Assembly: GCF_000373245.1 (NCBI RefSeq)
Contig: NZ_KB890755.1
Span: 47,762-111,761 of the forward strand
Reading direction: 5' to 3'
DNA length: 64,000 nt
DNA from: Echinicola pacifica DSM 19836
GTDB lineage: Bacteria > Bacteroidota > Bacteroidia > Cytophagales > Cyclobacteriaceae
The position numbers and the translations under genes are program-made. Numbering within the stretch: the first letter of the stretch is position 1; every line of letters starts with the position of its first letter. The notes under the pieces are model-generated. The model was not told the origin of the DNA and did not search any database. It saw nothing but the letters and a program-made list of their open reading frames with translations. Of the stretch, positions 27,114 to 36,249 are shown one piece after another.

Positions 27114-29411
27114 TTATTTGATAGGCAGGCGGAAGGTGAAAAGCCCATTTTCGTCTTTCTCCATTGAGCTTGCCTTCTGACCGTTTAGTAGAAACTTGCC
27201 GAAAGAGGATTTCCCTAAGCTGATCTTTGCCCCTGCCTGACCATCGATATAGGCTGTGCCTTCGTGGCTTATTTCTCCATAAAACTTTGATAGAGAATGA
27301 GCCATTACCTGTCCTTCCCTTCTCAAATAACTGCCATGGCCAATAAAAAACTGCTTAACATTTTCCGGCTTGGTTCGGTCAACACCTGCTTCAAAAGTTA
27401 GTGCTGTCAGGTAGGCGTCCGTTTCCCATCCGTTCATAGATATCACACTATTCCTATGCTTCATGCGACCATCTGCCAGAAGGTTAAAATACACTTCTGT
27501 CACCTCGCCATTTTGGGTGATTCTGATACCCAAAAAGTCCTTTCCTTCAAATTTCTCAAGTATTGGCAGTTCCTTGCTTCCCTCCTTCAATAGGATGGCA
27601 TTGATAAATTTGGTCCTAATGGATTCCTCATGATGACTAATGGACCAATATGGCAGCTGCTTTTCGGGCTCATGATCCTTATACCCCATTCTTTCCTCTA
27701 AGCGCATCTGCTCAGGAAAATCATGTGGCAGGCCTCCATCAGGAAAGGTCTCCGGATAAAGTGCCTGCACCAATACCTCAGCTTCTCCCTCCTTTATGGA
27801 TAGATATTGGCCATTTCTTTTAGAAGTTCCATTATAATGCAATAGCCACTCAAACTTGCCCGGCTGATGAGCCAAAAGGTCATCAATCACCAGAATCACA
27901 TCCCCTACCCATAAGAAGCTCCGGTAATTCCTTCTCAGCAGCTGAGCATAGGGACCGGAGGCATCCGCCAATAGGTACTTGTATTTTTCGCCCTCTATCA
28001 GGTGATGTAAATCCCCATGATTGACAGTACCGAAATAGGGGTCTTTCCTATCCTGTCCTTCCCCATCAAATAAAATCACATTATGTGCTTCACTTTGGCA
28101 ATAATACTCCGTGTATAAGGGATTACCATAGGAGGAATTTCCTGAATCAATAATGAGGTTTTTGCCTTGGTGAAATAAGATAAAAGAGCCCGCATCCGCA
28201 TGAGCATGGTTCCAGCTAAAACCAGATTTTACTGCTAACAGGCTGGCATTATCATCCCAGGAACTACGCATAGTAGCCCAATCCATCTCCTCATACAGGT
28301 GGGAGGTGGCCAGATCAGGCCTAAACCCAGGATCCAAATCAGGAAGGTCAGGATGTAAAATCAGCCCTATGGGCGAATTAAGTTCTAAGCCTTCCATGTC
28401 GCTACCTACATTTACCTTATCAAGGTACCAAGCGTACCGCTCGTCCTGATAGCCCAGATTATATAGCAGGACCACGCATGAATTTCCATTTCGATGGATG
28501 TCGGTATCTCCGAAATTCACCGACATGGGAGCATCATCTTTCACGTAATAGGTAGTTTGGATAAAGAAATCCACGAACTTCTCCAGAATCGGAAAATCCT
28601 CTTGCTCCATGGAGGACATAGCATTCTCCATGGCATATCGGAATAGTAAATACTGAGAAACCCCATAAGCCGCATAATTGATGCTTTCGTAAAATCCACC
28701 ATCCTGATCGAAGGTGGGTATCTTGTTTTGCAGCACAGATCCAGAATAGCCGATCCACTCCGCAGCGGTACCTGCTATTTCGCTGATCCAGGTCTGGGCC
28801 TCGGGGATTTCATTTCGCACCGCAATGGCCGATAGTCCAGCCATATAGACACAGGCACTCCACCAGTTATGCCCCATGGTATCAAAAGTGTGGAAGCTAG
28901 TCTCAGGAGATAGCCAGTTTGCCATTTGCGGTTTTATGCCTAGCCTCACGATGCCTTCCGCTATTTTCATTTTATCCTCTTTCGACAAATACCCATAAGC
29001 CGCATCAAAGCCCAGAGATAAGAAAAACGAGGTATGGGAAGTTTTCAGACCTCCTGTCCACGAAGGACTTCGATTCAGCAGCCCCTGGCTCTCCCATGTT
29101 TCTGTATCAATGGAGGACAATAAAATATCTCTGATTTTTTTGGCATAAACGTCCTTGCCGGTCATCCGGTAAGCCAATGCTAGCACCTGGCAATCTGCTG
29201 CATTCTGTCGTGATGATTGTAGGACTTTATCGGCTTTTTCGAGCTGATCCTGCCAGGCCTTCTCCACTATATCATCGTCTTTTATTTGAGCCTTTAGCCT
29301 TTCGATATTATCATCAGTATATAATAAGTAGTCTCTTTTCTGCGCAAAGCTATTTCCACTTAGCCCAACAAATAATACACTGAATACGATTGATATGAAT
29401 ACCCTGATCAT
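27114..29411 (-). CDS. Heparinase II/III-family lyase
   Basis: A 765-residue secreted lyase with a signal peptide ending SFAQK. The helical toroid contains GHNWWSACVYMAGL and DGGFYESINYAAYG, likely carrying the active-site Asn and Tyr. The beta-sandwich has NHAHADAGSF (about residues 400-409) and AHNVILFDG, the superfamily His motifs. It is clearly distinct from the three long paralogues and from 9538. It sits between GH97 (16 bases upstream) and GH88 (3-base gap to the longer GH88 start), forming a tight lyase plus uronyl-hydrolase pair. Exact PL family not assigned; PL12/PL21-like is the closest general description. Confidence 0.88.
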   Translation of the reverse strand: MIRVFISIVFSVLFVGLSGNSFAQKRDYLLYTDDNIERLKAQIKDDDIVEKAWQDQLEKADKVLQSSRQNAADCQVLALAYRMTGKDVYAKKIRDILLSSIDTETWESQGLLNRSPSWTGGLKTSHTSFFLSLGFDAAYGYLSKEDKMKIAEGIVRLGIKPQMANWLSPETSFHTFDTMGHNWWSACVYMAGLSAIAVRNEIPEAQTWISEIAGTAAEWIGYSGSVLQNKIPTFDQDGGFYESINYAAYGVSQYLLFRYAMENAMSSMEQEDFPILEKFVDFFIQTTYYVKDDAPMSVNFGDTDIHRNGNSCVVLLYNLGYQDERYAWYLDKVNVGSDMEGLELNSPIGLILHPDLPDLDPGFRPDLATSHLYEEMDWATMRSSWDDNASLLAVKSGFSWNHAHADAGSFILFHQGKNLIIDSGNSSYGNPLYTEYYCQSEAHNVILFDGEGQDRKDPYFGTVNHGDLHHLIEGEKYKYLLADASGPYAQLLRRNYRSFLWVGDVILVIDDLLAHQPGKFEWLLHYNGTSKRNGQYLSIKEGEAEVLVQALYPETFPDGGLPHDFPEQMRLEERMGYKDHEPEKQLPYWSISHHEESIRTKFINAILLKEGSKELPILEKFEGKDFLGIRITQNGEVTEVYFNLLADGRMKHRNSVISMNGWETDAYLTALTFEAGVDRTKPENVKQFFIGHGSYLRREGQVMAHSLSKFYGEISHEGTAYIDGQAGAKISLGKSSFGKFLLNGQKASSMEKDENGLFTFRLPIK

Positions 29412-29427
29412 TAGCTACTTAATTAGA

Positions 29428-31431
29428 TTATAAATGGCCTTTCGGTAATTTCTTCACCTCGCTGGAGTCAGTTGCAGGGGATATATATACCGCCGCGCCA
29501 CCGCTGGCCTCCAGGTCAAAACTCAGTTGATCCGCCGCGGTAACGGTATAGCGCAGACTCCTCACCTGGGTCCTGCTGTCCATGCTGGGATCGTCTATAT
29601 AGATATGAGCGATATAGCTTTTGTCCTGATCGAGAAAATCCAAATCATAGGTGATCTCCCTGGGCTCGGTGTTGGTAATACTTCCTATAAACCATTCCTG
29701 CTTCGAGCAGCGGGCCACCGTAATGTATTCTCCGATTTGTCCATGCAGCACCTGGGTATCATCCCAGACGGTCTTTATTTTATCAAAAAACGCCAACTCA
29801 GCCTCTCCTTTATAGAACTCCGGCTTATCATACCAATACAGGTATTGCAGGGGGCTATAGTATATTGCCGCTAAGGCCAGCTGGTGGGCATGGCTGGTTT
29901 TTATGCGATTGCTAAAATAGCAGATGGTATAATCTGCGGCCCCAGCCAGGTAGCGGGTAAATGGCAAGATGGTATTATGGTCTGCATCGGGCATTTCTTC
30001 ATTTCCTCGAATGCCTTCCTGGGTCATCAGGTTGGGATAGGTACGACTGAAGCCTGTAGGGCGATATTCATCATGAACATTGACCATCAGCTGATGATCT
30101 GCAGCTTTACGGATGGCCTCATGCATCCAGCTGGTCCATTTATCAGAGCCAATATGTACAAATCCAAACTTGATTCCCTTGAGCCCCCATTCCTGATATA
30201 GCGGCAGTATTTCGTCCAGCTGCTGCGCCAAAGCCCTTTGATTGACATATACGATGAGGCCTATGCCCTTACTTTCCCCATAGCTGATGACCTGAGGAAG
30301 GTTTAGGCCTATGGTAGGGTCCACGGTGCTGGCATCGGAGGAGACTTTCATCTCTGGCCCATACCATCCTGCGTCTAAGTGGACATACTGCAAGTTGCGG
30401 GATACCGCAAAATCCACCGCTTCCATTACGGCCTCTGTCGTCAGTCCCGAGCGGAATACCTTCCCAGGCTTGATCCAGGAGGTATCTTCAATTTTATTCT
30501 CTGTATTAAGGTTGAGGATCAAATCATTATTTTCAATTAATTGGCCAGGAGAATCCGCCGCCATGATCACCCTCCAGGGACTGCGGAAGGGTGTAATCAC
30601 ATCTACTTGATTGTATAGGGAGGTCTCTAAGGTGGCAGGTTTATGATCACTCAGCCGGAATTTTGTCCGGGCAAAATCCACTAGCCGAGCTTCGGTAAGG
30701 GCTACGGTAAGTCCATTCTTCAGGCTCAAAGTAAGCGGACGCTCGCTTTCACCCTCCCAATCCTTCAGAGGCTTGCGCTCATAGGGCCCCTGAGCCCAAA
30801 GTTCATAATAAGCATAAGTTTCTTCAGGAAAAGTAAAGGAGGTCTGCTCTCCAGCGATATGCAAAAAAAGTCCGTTTTTCGATTCGGGAAAAGAATAGCA
30901 GAAGGCCAGTCCTTCATCATAAGCCCTGATGATCAGGTCCATTTCGTACTGCTGCCGCTTATCATAGGAGGTCCCCGCATGCCCCTCTTCCAGCGATCCC
31001 TGCTGATTTCCGAATTTCTGGAAATGCAGCGTTAGTTCATTATAATGATCGACAATTTCACTTCGTTCTCCATACACTGGCGTCCAGGTCGCCTTACGGC
31101 TATCTGTACTTTGGCCGATGAGGTCCAGGTTTTGGCTCCATAGTTCTGTCGTATCTTCTGGCACCGAAAGCGCCGATTCAAAAAGTTGGTTTTCAATCAA
31201 TACCCCAAGCTCGGACTCCAGGATGATCTCTTTCTCCTTAAAAGTAAGGGAATAATGCAGCTGTTTTTTTCCTTCCCCCAAATCCCTTTGGTACACTAAG
31301 AATCTAAAATCACCATTGGGAGACACCACTTCCTTTTGGCTATTTTCTATTATTTCCTGTCCTATACACAGTGGCGTTGCCAAAATTGAAAAGGCATAGA
31401 GGACCAGTTTTTGGTAGGTTATTTTAATCAT
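29428..31431 (-). CDS. GH97 family glycoside hydrolase
   Basis: A 667-residue exo-acting glycosidase with a signal peptide ending near PLCIGQ. It has the GH97 plan: an N-terminal beta-sandwich (VVSPNGDFRFLVYQ), a central barrel (HLDAGWYGP, GLKGIKFGFVHIG, NVHDEYRPTG, RTYPNLMTQEGIRGNE, LPFTRYLAGAADYT) and a C-terminal beta domain. GH97 includes inverting alpha-glucosidases and retaining alpha-galactosidases. Here the position used as nucleophile Asp in retaining members reads IKFGF, and the position of the inverting base reads VHDEY, so neither textbook signature is complete. It would trim a neutral alpha-linked sugar. It lies 72 bases after the ROK kinase gene and 16 bases before a lyase gene. 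Confidence 0.92.
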   Translation of the reverse strand: MIKITYQKLVLYAFSILATPLCIGQEIIENSQKEVVSPNGDFRFLVYQRDLGEGKKQLHYSLTFKEKEIILESELGVLIENQLFESALSVPEDTTELWSQNLDLIGQSTDSRKATWTPVYGERSEIVDHYNELTLHFQKFGNQQGSLEEGHAGTSYDKRQQYEMDLIIRAYDEGLAFCYSFPESKNGLFLHIAGEQTSFTFPEETYAYYELWAQGPYERKPLKDWEGESERPLTLSLKNGLTVALTEARLVDFARTKFRLSDHKPATLETSLYNQVDVITPFRSPWRVIMAADSPGQLIENNDLILNLNTENKIEDTSWIKPGKVFRSGLTTEAVMEAVDFAVSRNLQYVHLDAGWYGPEMKVSSDASTVDPTIGLNLPQVISYGESKGIGLIVYVNQRALAQQLDEILPLYQEWGLKGIKFGFVHIGSDKWTSWMHEAIRKAADHQLMVNVHDEYRPTGFSRTYPNLMTQEGIRGNEEMPDADHNTILPFTRYLAGAADYTICYFSNRIKTSHAHQLALAAIYYSPLQYLYWYDKPEFYKGEAELAFFDKIKTVWDDTQVLHGQIGEYITVARCSKQEWFIGSITNTEPREITYDLDFLDQDKSYIAHIYIDDPSMDSRTQVRSLRYTVTAADQLSFDLEASGGAAVYISPATDSSEVKKLPKGHL

Positions 31432-31456
31432 AGGTTTTTGGGTGAATTATATTTCC

Positions 31457-31489
31457 AGATTTCAAGGGGCATTGACGCCTTCGAAATCT
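31457..31489. other. Hairpin between ROK kinase and GH97 genes
   Basis: AGATTTC (31457-31463) pairs with GAAATCT (31483-31489), with partial pairing of AAGGGGC/GCCTT inside. It occupies most of the 72-base gap, so it may reduce readthrough or protect processed mRNA ends. Confidence 0.35.
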
Positions 31490-31503
31490 TGTATTAGCAC
31501 ATT

Positions 31504-32457
31504 CTAATTTTCTTCATAAACTGACTTTTCTTTAGCCACCAGCAGGGCAGCACCAAAGACACCGGCGCTATCTCCCAGCTTAGCCTTCACCAATGGGGCG
31601 TCAAAGCTATTATTGAAAACCATTTTATTGAGAGTCAGCAGGCTGTCTTTATAGATATTTTCAATATTGCTCACTCCTCCACCGAGCACGATGACGTCCG
31701 GGTCAATGATATTCACCACCACACTCAGGGCTTTGGCAAAGCCGTCTGTCAGTCGGAAGATCGTCTTTACCGCATCTGGATCGGCCTCCACTTCTGCCAA
31801 TAAGGCTATTTCTCTCAGGGTTTTCCTTCTTCCAGACAAGCGATGATAGTATTTCTCCAAGGCTGGGCCAGATATCATCTGCTCATTACAGCCATTCTTG
31901 CCGCAATAACAGAGGTCTCCCGCCTTATCCAGCAGGTTATGGCCCCATTCTCCGCCTATGCCATGCTTGCCATTGATGATCTCACCGCGGACCACCACTC
32001 CTCCACCGACGCCGGTACCAAGAATAACTCCAAATACCACCTCTGCATCAGGATAGAGTTCATTGACCACGCCGAGCTTGGTCTCTGCCAGAGCAAAGCA
32101 ATTGGCATCATTCGCCAATATAATATCCACTCCCAGCACCCGCTGAAGGTCCTCCTTGAAGGGCTGGCCGTTTACCACGATCGCATTGCAGTTCTTCATC
32201 TGCCGCTTTTGGGGAATATAGGTCCCAGGACTTCCCACACCTAGCAGGCTTGGGGAGTAGCCCGCCTCTGCCACCATGATGCTAAAGAGCTTGTGGAATT
32301 GCCCCAAAATATGTTCATAACCCAGGTGGGATTGTGTCTCCACTCTATACCTGAAAATCACCTCTGGCTCTTTGGCTGACAATAGAATTACTCCTTCTAT
32401 CTTGGTCCCACCAAAATCAATTCCCCACAAATTCTCTTGGTTAAAACTTGGTTTCAT
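31504..32457 (-). CDS. ROK-family sugar kinase
   Basis: A 317-residue cytoplasmic kinase without a signal peptide. It has the phosphate-binding motif GIDFGGTKIEG, catalytic Asp117 in NDANCF, the ATP segment LGTGVGGGV, the ExGH motif GEWGH and the zinc motif CYCGKNGCNE (Cys183, 185, 190). These mark a ROK glucokinase, fructokinase or N-acetylhexosamine kinase; the exact sugar cannot be read. No DNA-binding domain is present, so it is not a ROK repressor. It is the only cytoplasmic sugar-processing enzyme in the window and would act on sugars imported by the porter at 24457. Confidence 0.9.
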   Translation of the reverse strand: MKPSFNQENLWGIDFGGTKIEGVILLSAKEPEVIFRYRVETQSHLGYEHILGQFHKLFSIMVAEAGYSPSLLGVGSPGTYIPQKRQMKNCNAIVVNGQPFKEDLQRVLGVDIILANDANCFALAETKLGVVNELYPDAEVVFGVILGTGVGGGVVVRGEIINGKHGIGGEWGHNLLDKAGDLCYCGKNGCNEQMISGPALEKYYHRLSGRRKTLREIALLAEVEADPDAVKTIFRLTDGFAKALSVVVNIIDPDVIVLGGGVSNIENIYKDSLLTLNKMVFNNSFDAPLVKAKLGDSAGVFGAALLVAKEKSVYEEN

Positions 32458-32538
32458 TTAGTTGATATTTTAAAATTGTCCTGCATGGCTCCATATAAAT
32501 GATTCCATAGCTCAGCCATTATTGTTTTCTAGATTTAT

Positions 32539-33762
32539 TTATTTCCCCACTTCCACCACCAGGGGTTTCGCGAGCGTCTGGGCAAAGGATTTTAAATAGT
32601 GATCCCAGTCCTCAGTGGTATTAAACTGGCCGCTTTTGTCCCAGCCAAAACCAGCGTAATATTCGACTTTAGTCGCATTTTTTTCACCGATCACAAGGAT
32701 ATGACTGCCATCCGGATATTCTACCCGATGATCCTTTGAGCTGGCGATCGATGAGGGGGCCATTACAATCCCCAATCCCAAATGAGAGTCATCTATAGCT
32801 TCCCAATACCTAAAAATACCAGCCTCAGGATCAGTCATTACCGTCCCCTTTTTATCATGGAGGCTAATACCTATGGCCGGGCTTAAGGACTGGTCAAGTC
32901 CTGTGAACTCAGAAACAAAATGGCTGAGATTTGACCCCAGGTCCAAGCTTATCAGTTTGGTTTCCGAAACCTGCGTATCCCCCACCTGCCATGGCGCGTA
33001 TTCCAATTGGAATACTGTACGTATAGGACCTTCGGCAATTTTCTTATAGGAAATAAAATTCTTAGAGATATATAAAGAGTCTTCCAGCCAGATGCCTGTT
33101 CCTCCTATTCCACGGCTGCTGCCAACATGATAGGGATCATATCCTTCTCCCGAGTCGATATGGTAAGCACCTTCCTGCGCGGTATTTTTGGCATACCAGG
33201 AATTGATAATGGGGTATTCTACTCTTTTCAGCCAGGCATCCATGCCGCTGGACAGCGTCCCACCATATTCAGATGCTTCTATTCGCCGCTGAGCTTCGGG
33301 CCCATAAGTCCTGAAGGCCACGCGGTCATTCTCCCAGGTATAATCGTCGGTACGCTCAGGCACAAATCGCGAATACGTCATATGCTGAGCCTTGGGTTTT
33401 TCCTCTCCTTCCTGGAGCAGTCTTACCTTATACTTCTTACTTTCACCGGCCTGCAGGTCCACCTGAAAAATCCACTGATCCATCTCCTCATCCCCATCGA
33501 TGTCAATCCACTGATCCACCAGCAGCTTGCCCGATGCGATCTCCTCCACTACCAACTGGCCACTGTCAGAACTGCTAAGTAAATCTGAAAAATCCGCTGG
33601 TGCTAGGTCCACCGTTACTGATTTGCGGTCCACTTCTGATGGATTGGATAGTACTATCTCCCGAGAAGTGTCCGGGGAACTGCAATTCATAAATAAAGAT
33701 GCCAAACCATAAACCATGATTCCTGGCATTCCTCGCACTATCGACCTGCTACTGCTCTCCAT
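32539..33762 (-). CDS. DUF4861-family secreted lipoprotein
   Basis: A 407-residue protein with a likely lipoprotein signal (Cys27 in LFMNCSS, a loose lipobox). The region RTDDYTWENDRVAFRTYGP is the recognisable hallmark of DUF4861, a family found beside uronyl hydrolases in Bacteroidota polysaccharide loci. Function is not established from the sequence; an enzyme or accessory protein acting on uronate oligosaccharides is inferred from context. It is the first gene after a 1.36-kb non-coding region that carries candidate LacI operators, the nearest 138 bases upstream of its start. The ROK kinase follows after 81 bases. Confidence 0.78.
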   Translation of the reverse strand: MESSSRSIVRGMPGIMVYGLASLFMNCSSPDTSREIVLSNPSEVDRKSVTVDLAPADFSDLLSSSDSGQLVVEEIASGKLLVDQWIDIDGDEEMDQWIFQVDLQAGESKKYKVRLLQEGEEKPKAQHMTYSRFVPERTDDYTWENDRVAFRTYGPEAQRRIEASEYGGTLSSGMDAWLKRVEYPIINSWYAKNTAQEGAYHIDSGEGYDPYHVGSSRGIGGTGIWLEDSLYISKNFISYKKIAEGPIRTVFQLEYAPWQVGDTQVSETKLISLDLGSNLSHFVSEFTGLDQSLSPAIGISLHDKKGTVMTDPEAGIFRYWEAIDDSHLGLGIVMAPSSIASSKDHRVEYPDGSHILVIGEKNATKVEYYAGFGWDKSGQFNTTEDWDHYLKSFAQTLAKPLVVEVGK

Positions 33763-33899
33763 ATTTCTTTAAATTCTATTCTTAAAATCTTAATTCGTCA
33801 GTCTTCAACCCTTACAAAATTGACCTTCCACACTCATTATTACTTATCTCGCTAAAATGGTCTTGGGCTAATAGAGCCAAGAAGGTCAGGTATAATTCA

Positions 33900-33911
33900 T
33901 AAAACCTTTTA
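33900..33911. promoter_or_regulatory. Candidate LacI-type operator TAAAACCTTTTA
   Basis: Lies 138 bases upstream of the DUF4861 gene. It is part of an 18-bp sequence (33900-33917) repeated in inverted orientation at 34154-34171, which could let a tetrameric or dimer-of-dimers repressor loop the 240 bases between. Confidence 0.5.
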
Positions 33912-34159
33912 ATAAATGAAATCAAAATTCCTGAACCCTCAAAAATCCTGAATAATAGATTAAACCTATATTATAAAACCCAAATATTGAACGTACCCAT
34001 GATTCTCTTCTTAATTGAGGCTGAAGAGTAATCTTATTTTAAAATCATAAAACTATACGTTTCATGAAATTATATTCTGCTTATTATGAAATATTCACTC
34101 CTATCACACGACCAACTGCACTATTCCCAATATCAATTCTCAAATATAAAATGATTTAT

Positions 34160-34171
34160 TAAAAGGTTTTA
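34160..34171. promoter_or_regulatory. Candidate LacI-type operator TAAAAGGTTTTA
   Basis: Reverse complement of the 33900 site; both are embedded in the same 18-bp inverted repeat (34154-34171 here). Confidence 0.5.
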
Positions 34172-34473
34172 CTTTTTTTTAATAAAATCTTCCTAAAAAG
34201 TGAGATTATCGGATTGGTTTGCGCGATCCATCGAAGGGAATACCGGATTCGGATAAACCAGAAAGTTGATTTTCATTACGTTGATTTTCATTATTCTGGC
34301 TGATAGCCAATACTATTAAATACGGCCTATACTGGCTCGAAAGCGGTATTTAATGGCAATCCCTCACGAGCTCTTTAGGCTTGATGGTTTATATAAGTAA
34401 GGATTAATAGCCTCCATTGGATAGGGAAAACAAGCCTTAATTTGCTCAAATTCCTCAATGATTAGAAAGCAAT

Positions 34474-34507
34474 AAACATGACTTCTGAACTTTCAGAAGC
34501 CATGTTT
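34474..34507. terminator. Strong hairpin, possible bidirectional terminator
   Basis: AAACATG-A-CTTCTGAA pairs with TTCAGAAG-C-CATGTTT around a 2-base loop. It lies about 610 bases past the LacI stop. There is moderate T-richness on the minus strand afterwards (TTTATTGCTTTC). Confidence 0.45.
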
Positions 34508-34770
34508 GACTAAAAACCCCTATTATGATTCATTTCTACTATAATACCTTATTGACCTTTAAATAATGTCAAAGATCACCCTGTCTATTTTCTATCCTGA
34601 TTCGATACCGCTAGCAGCTATTCCCAAATCTCTCCCATGCCTGAAAGCGATAGCTAAAAGGAATTACCTGCATCATTCCCGAACTTATATCCTATGATGT
34701 TCCTATCTATTATTGATAGCTCTAGCCCAGAGAAAGCTGATTTACAGCAGTGATATTTATGGATTAATTT

Positions 34771-34791
34771 GCCGGGAACAAAATTCCCGGA
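34771..34791. terminator. Hairpin CCGGGAA/TTCCCGG downstream of LacI gene
   Basis: Perfect 7-bp arms (34772-34778 and 34784-34790) around CAAAA, about 330 bases after the LacI stop. No T-run follows on the minus strand; on the plus strand GGGATTTTCTCCC follows and can form a second small hairpin. Confidence 0.35.
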
Positions 34792-34821
34792 AGGGATTTT
34801 CTCCCACTAAAACCTCAAAGG

Positions 34822-34833
34822 TAAATTGTTTTA
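34822..34833. promoter_or_regulatory. Candidate LacI-type operator TAAATTGTTTTA
   Basis: Sits within GTAAATTGTTTTAC (arms GTAAA/TTTAC), the same architecture as the site upstream of the LacI gene. It lies far from a start codon, about 285 bases downstream of the LacI stop, so its role is uncertain. Confidence 0.35.
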
Positions 34834-35118
34834 CTAAAATGCCTATGTTTTTTCAAAAAACCAAATAAAAAAGCTAAAATACCAAGGATAAATAGCAGGG
34901 AATTTGGGGTTAAGCTGTAGAATTTATTGTATGACAGGTAGGCCTATGCACTTCAGCCCTAATCCTCCAGACCTGAGGGCATTGCACTATGGCTATTTAA
35001 GTCTGAGCGAATGGTAAAAAGTCTTTTCACCCCCTACAAAAATCAGGAGGAAGGGATCGTTTTAGAAGAATTGTGGATAGGCAGGGATATAGTGATGATC
35101 CCCGTAAGACCCATTGGA

Positions 35119-36141
35119 TTAAGGCTTATAGCTGGATTCTCTCACCACGAGACTTCCTGGCAGTTCGGCATAGATTATCTTTTCTTTTCCATCCGGCATA
35201 TTCAGTTGCTTAAGCATGATTTCCATTAGCTTGTCTGCGATGGATTCTATAGGCTGGGAAAGGGCAGAAATAGTTGGCGAATAAAGTTCAAACACCTCAC
35301 TATCATCAAAACTCATGACTCCCATCTGGCTGGGTATCGCTACTTGGAGCTTTTTCAGCACCCGCAATCCACTTTTAGCCAGGTAGTTAGTAGCAAAAAA
35401 CAAAGCATCTAAATCCTGTGTTTTATTCAAAAATGCTTCCACCTGATCCCCTGTCTTTTTATTTTTGAGATCCTTAAAATTGATTTCAAGGACATTGCTC
35501 TTCAGATCATATAAATCGATGGCTTTTTGGTAACCATTTAGCCGGTCCACCATCTGCGACTGACTGGAATCCAGAGTGACAAAACCGATATTCCTATAAC
35601 CTCCCTCGACCATATGTTTTATTGACTTGAAGGTACTTTCCATATTGTCAATAATGACATGACTCACATCAATGGATTCAAAATACCTGTCAAATAATAC
35701 TACGGGCTGTCCCTCTTGCAATAATTGCTTGATGTCCTCCTCAAAGTCTGATGGTGGGGTGATAATATAACCATCCACCTGTCTGTCCTTAAACAGCTGC
35801 ACGAGATCCCGGGTCTTCTGTGCGTCATTTTCGGTGCTGCAAAAAAGTAATTTGTATCCATTCTCATAAGCCTTCTCCTCCATCAAACGGGATATGCTCG
35901 AGAAAAATGCATCCGATATGTCCTCCACCATAAAGACTATGATATTGGATTTTCCCGTCCGTAATCCCTGCGCCAACTGGTTAGGCTTATAACCTACCTC
36001 CTTGACGTAATTCTGGACTTTTTTGATAACCTCCTCGCTGATTTTCCCCTTGGCTTTATTGTTCAAAATAAATGAAACAGTGGTGATGGAAACATTCAGC
36101 TCCTTGGCAATATCGGTAATGGAAATCCTTTTCTTAGACAT
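35119..36141 (-). CDS. LacI-family transcriptional regulator
   Basis: A 340-residue cytoplasmic DNA-binding protein. The N-terminal helix-turn-helix is clear (ITDIAKELNVSITTVSFILN, about residues 8-27), followed by the hinge NQLAQGLRTGKSN. The rest is a periplasmic-binding-protein-like effector domain (IIVFMVEDISDAFFSS, DGYIITPP, VVLFDRYF, GYRNIGFVT). It probably senses a sugar or oligosaccharide from this locus and represses or activates it. It is the only transcription regulator in the window. A palindrome 97 bases upstream (36238) suggests autoregulation, and related sites precede several catabolic genes. It is monocistronic, flanked by 0.67 and 1.36 kb of non-coding DNA. Confidence 0.95.
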   Translation of the reverse strand: MSKKRISITDIAKELNVSITTVSFILNNKAKGKISEEVIKKVQNYVKEVGYKPNQLAQGLRTGKSNIIVFMVEDISDAFFSSISRLMEEKAYENGYKLLFCSTENDAQKTRDLVQLFKDRQVDGYIITPPSDFEEDIKQLLQEGQPVVLFDRYFESIDVSHVIIDNMESTFKSIKHMVEGGYRNIGFVTLDSSQSQMVDRLNGYQKAIDLYDLKSNVLEINFKDLKNKKTGDQVEAFLNKTQDLDALFFATNYLAKSGLRVLKKLQVAIPSQMGVMSFDDSEVFELYSPTISALSQPIESIADKLMEIMLKQLNMPDGKEKIIYAELPGSLVVRESSYKP

Positions 36142-36237
36142 AATAACGTAAATATAACACTATTTATAAAAGATGAGAATCGTATCCCAAGCCAGTTCTC
36201 AGTCCATCAGGAAGGCCTAGACCCCATATTAAATTGG

Positions 36238-36249
36238 TAAATCAATTTA
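36238..36249. promoter_or_regulatory. Candidate LacI autoregulatory operator TAAATCAATTTA
   Basis: Sits in the near-perfect palindrome GTAAATCAATTTAC (36237-36250), 97 bases upstream of the LacI start. LacI-family proteins typically bind even palindromes of this kind. Confidence 0.6.

Larger units (their letters stand above)
33763..35118. other. Long non-coding region, 1356 bases
   Basis: No convincing gene. It contains an 18-bp inverted repeat (33900-33917 against 34154-34171) holding two operator-like 12-mers, and a third operator-like site at 34822. It has a 14-base direct repeat GTTGATTTTCATTA at 34265 and 34280, bracketed by CCAGAA (34258) and TTCTGG (34294). Strong hairpins lie at 34474-34507 and 34771-34791. 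It probably holds the promoter of the DUF4861 operon and the 3' end of the LacI transcript; a small RNA is possible but unproven. Confidence 0.6.

Noticed and set aside
6121-31431. Assigning the locus specifically to heparin/heparan sulfate because of the heparinase II/III lyases and the GlcNAc-6-sulfatase-like enzyme
   Set aside because: The heparinase II/III fold covers lyases for many uronate polymers, GH29 and GH97 do not fit heparin, and sulfatase subfamilies cannot be settled by eye.
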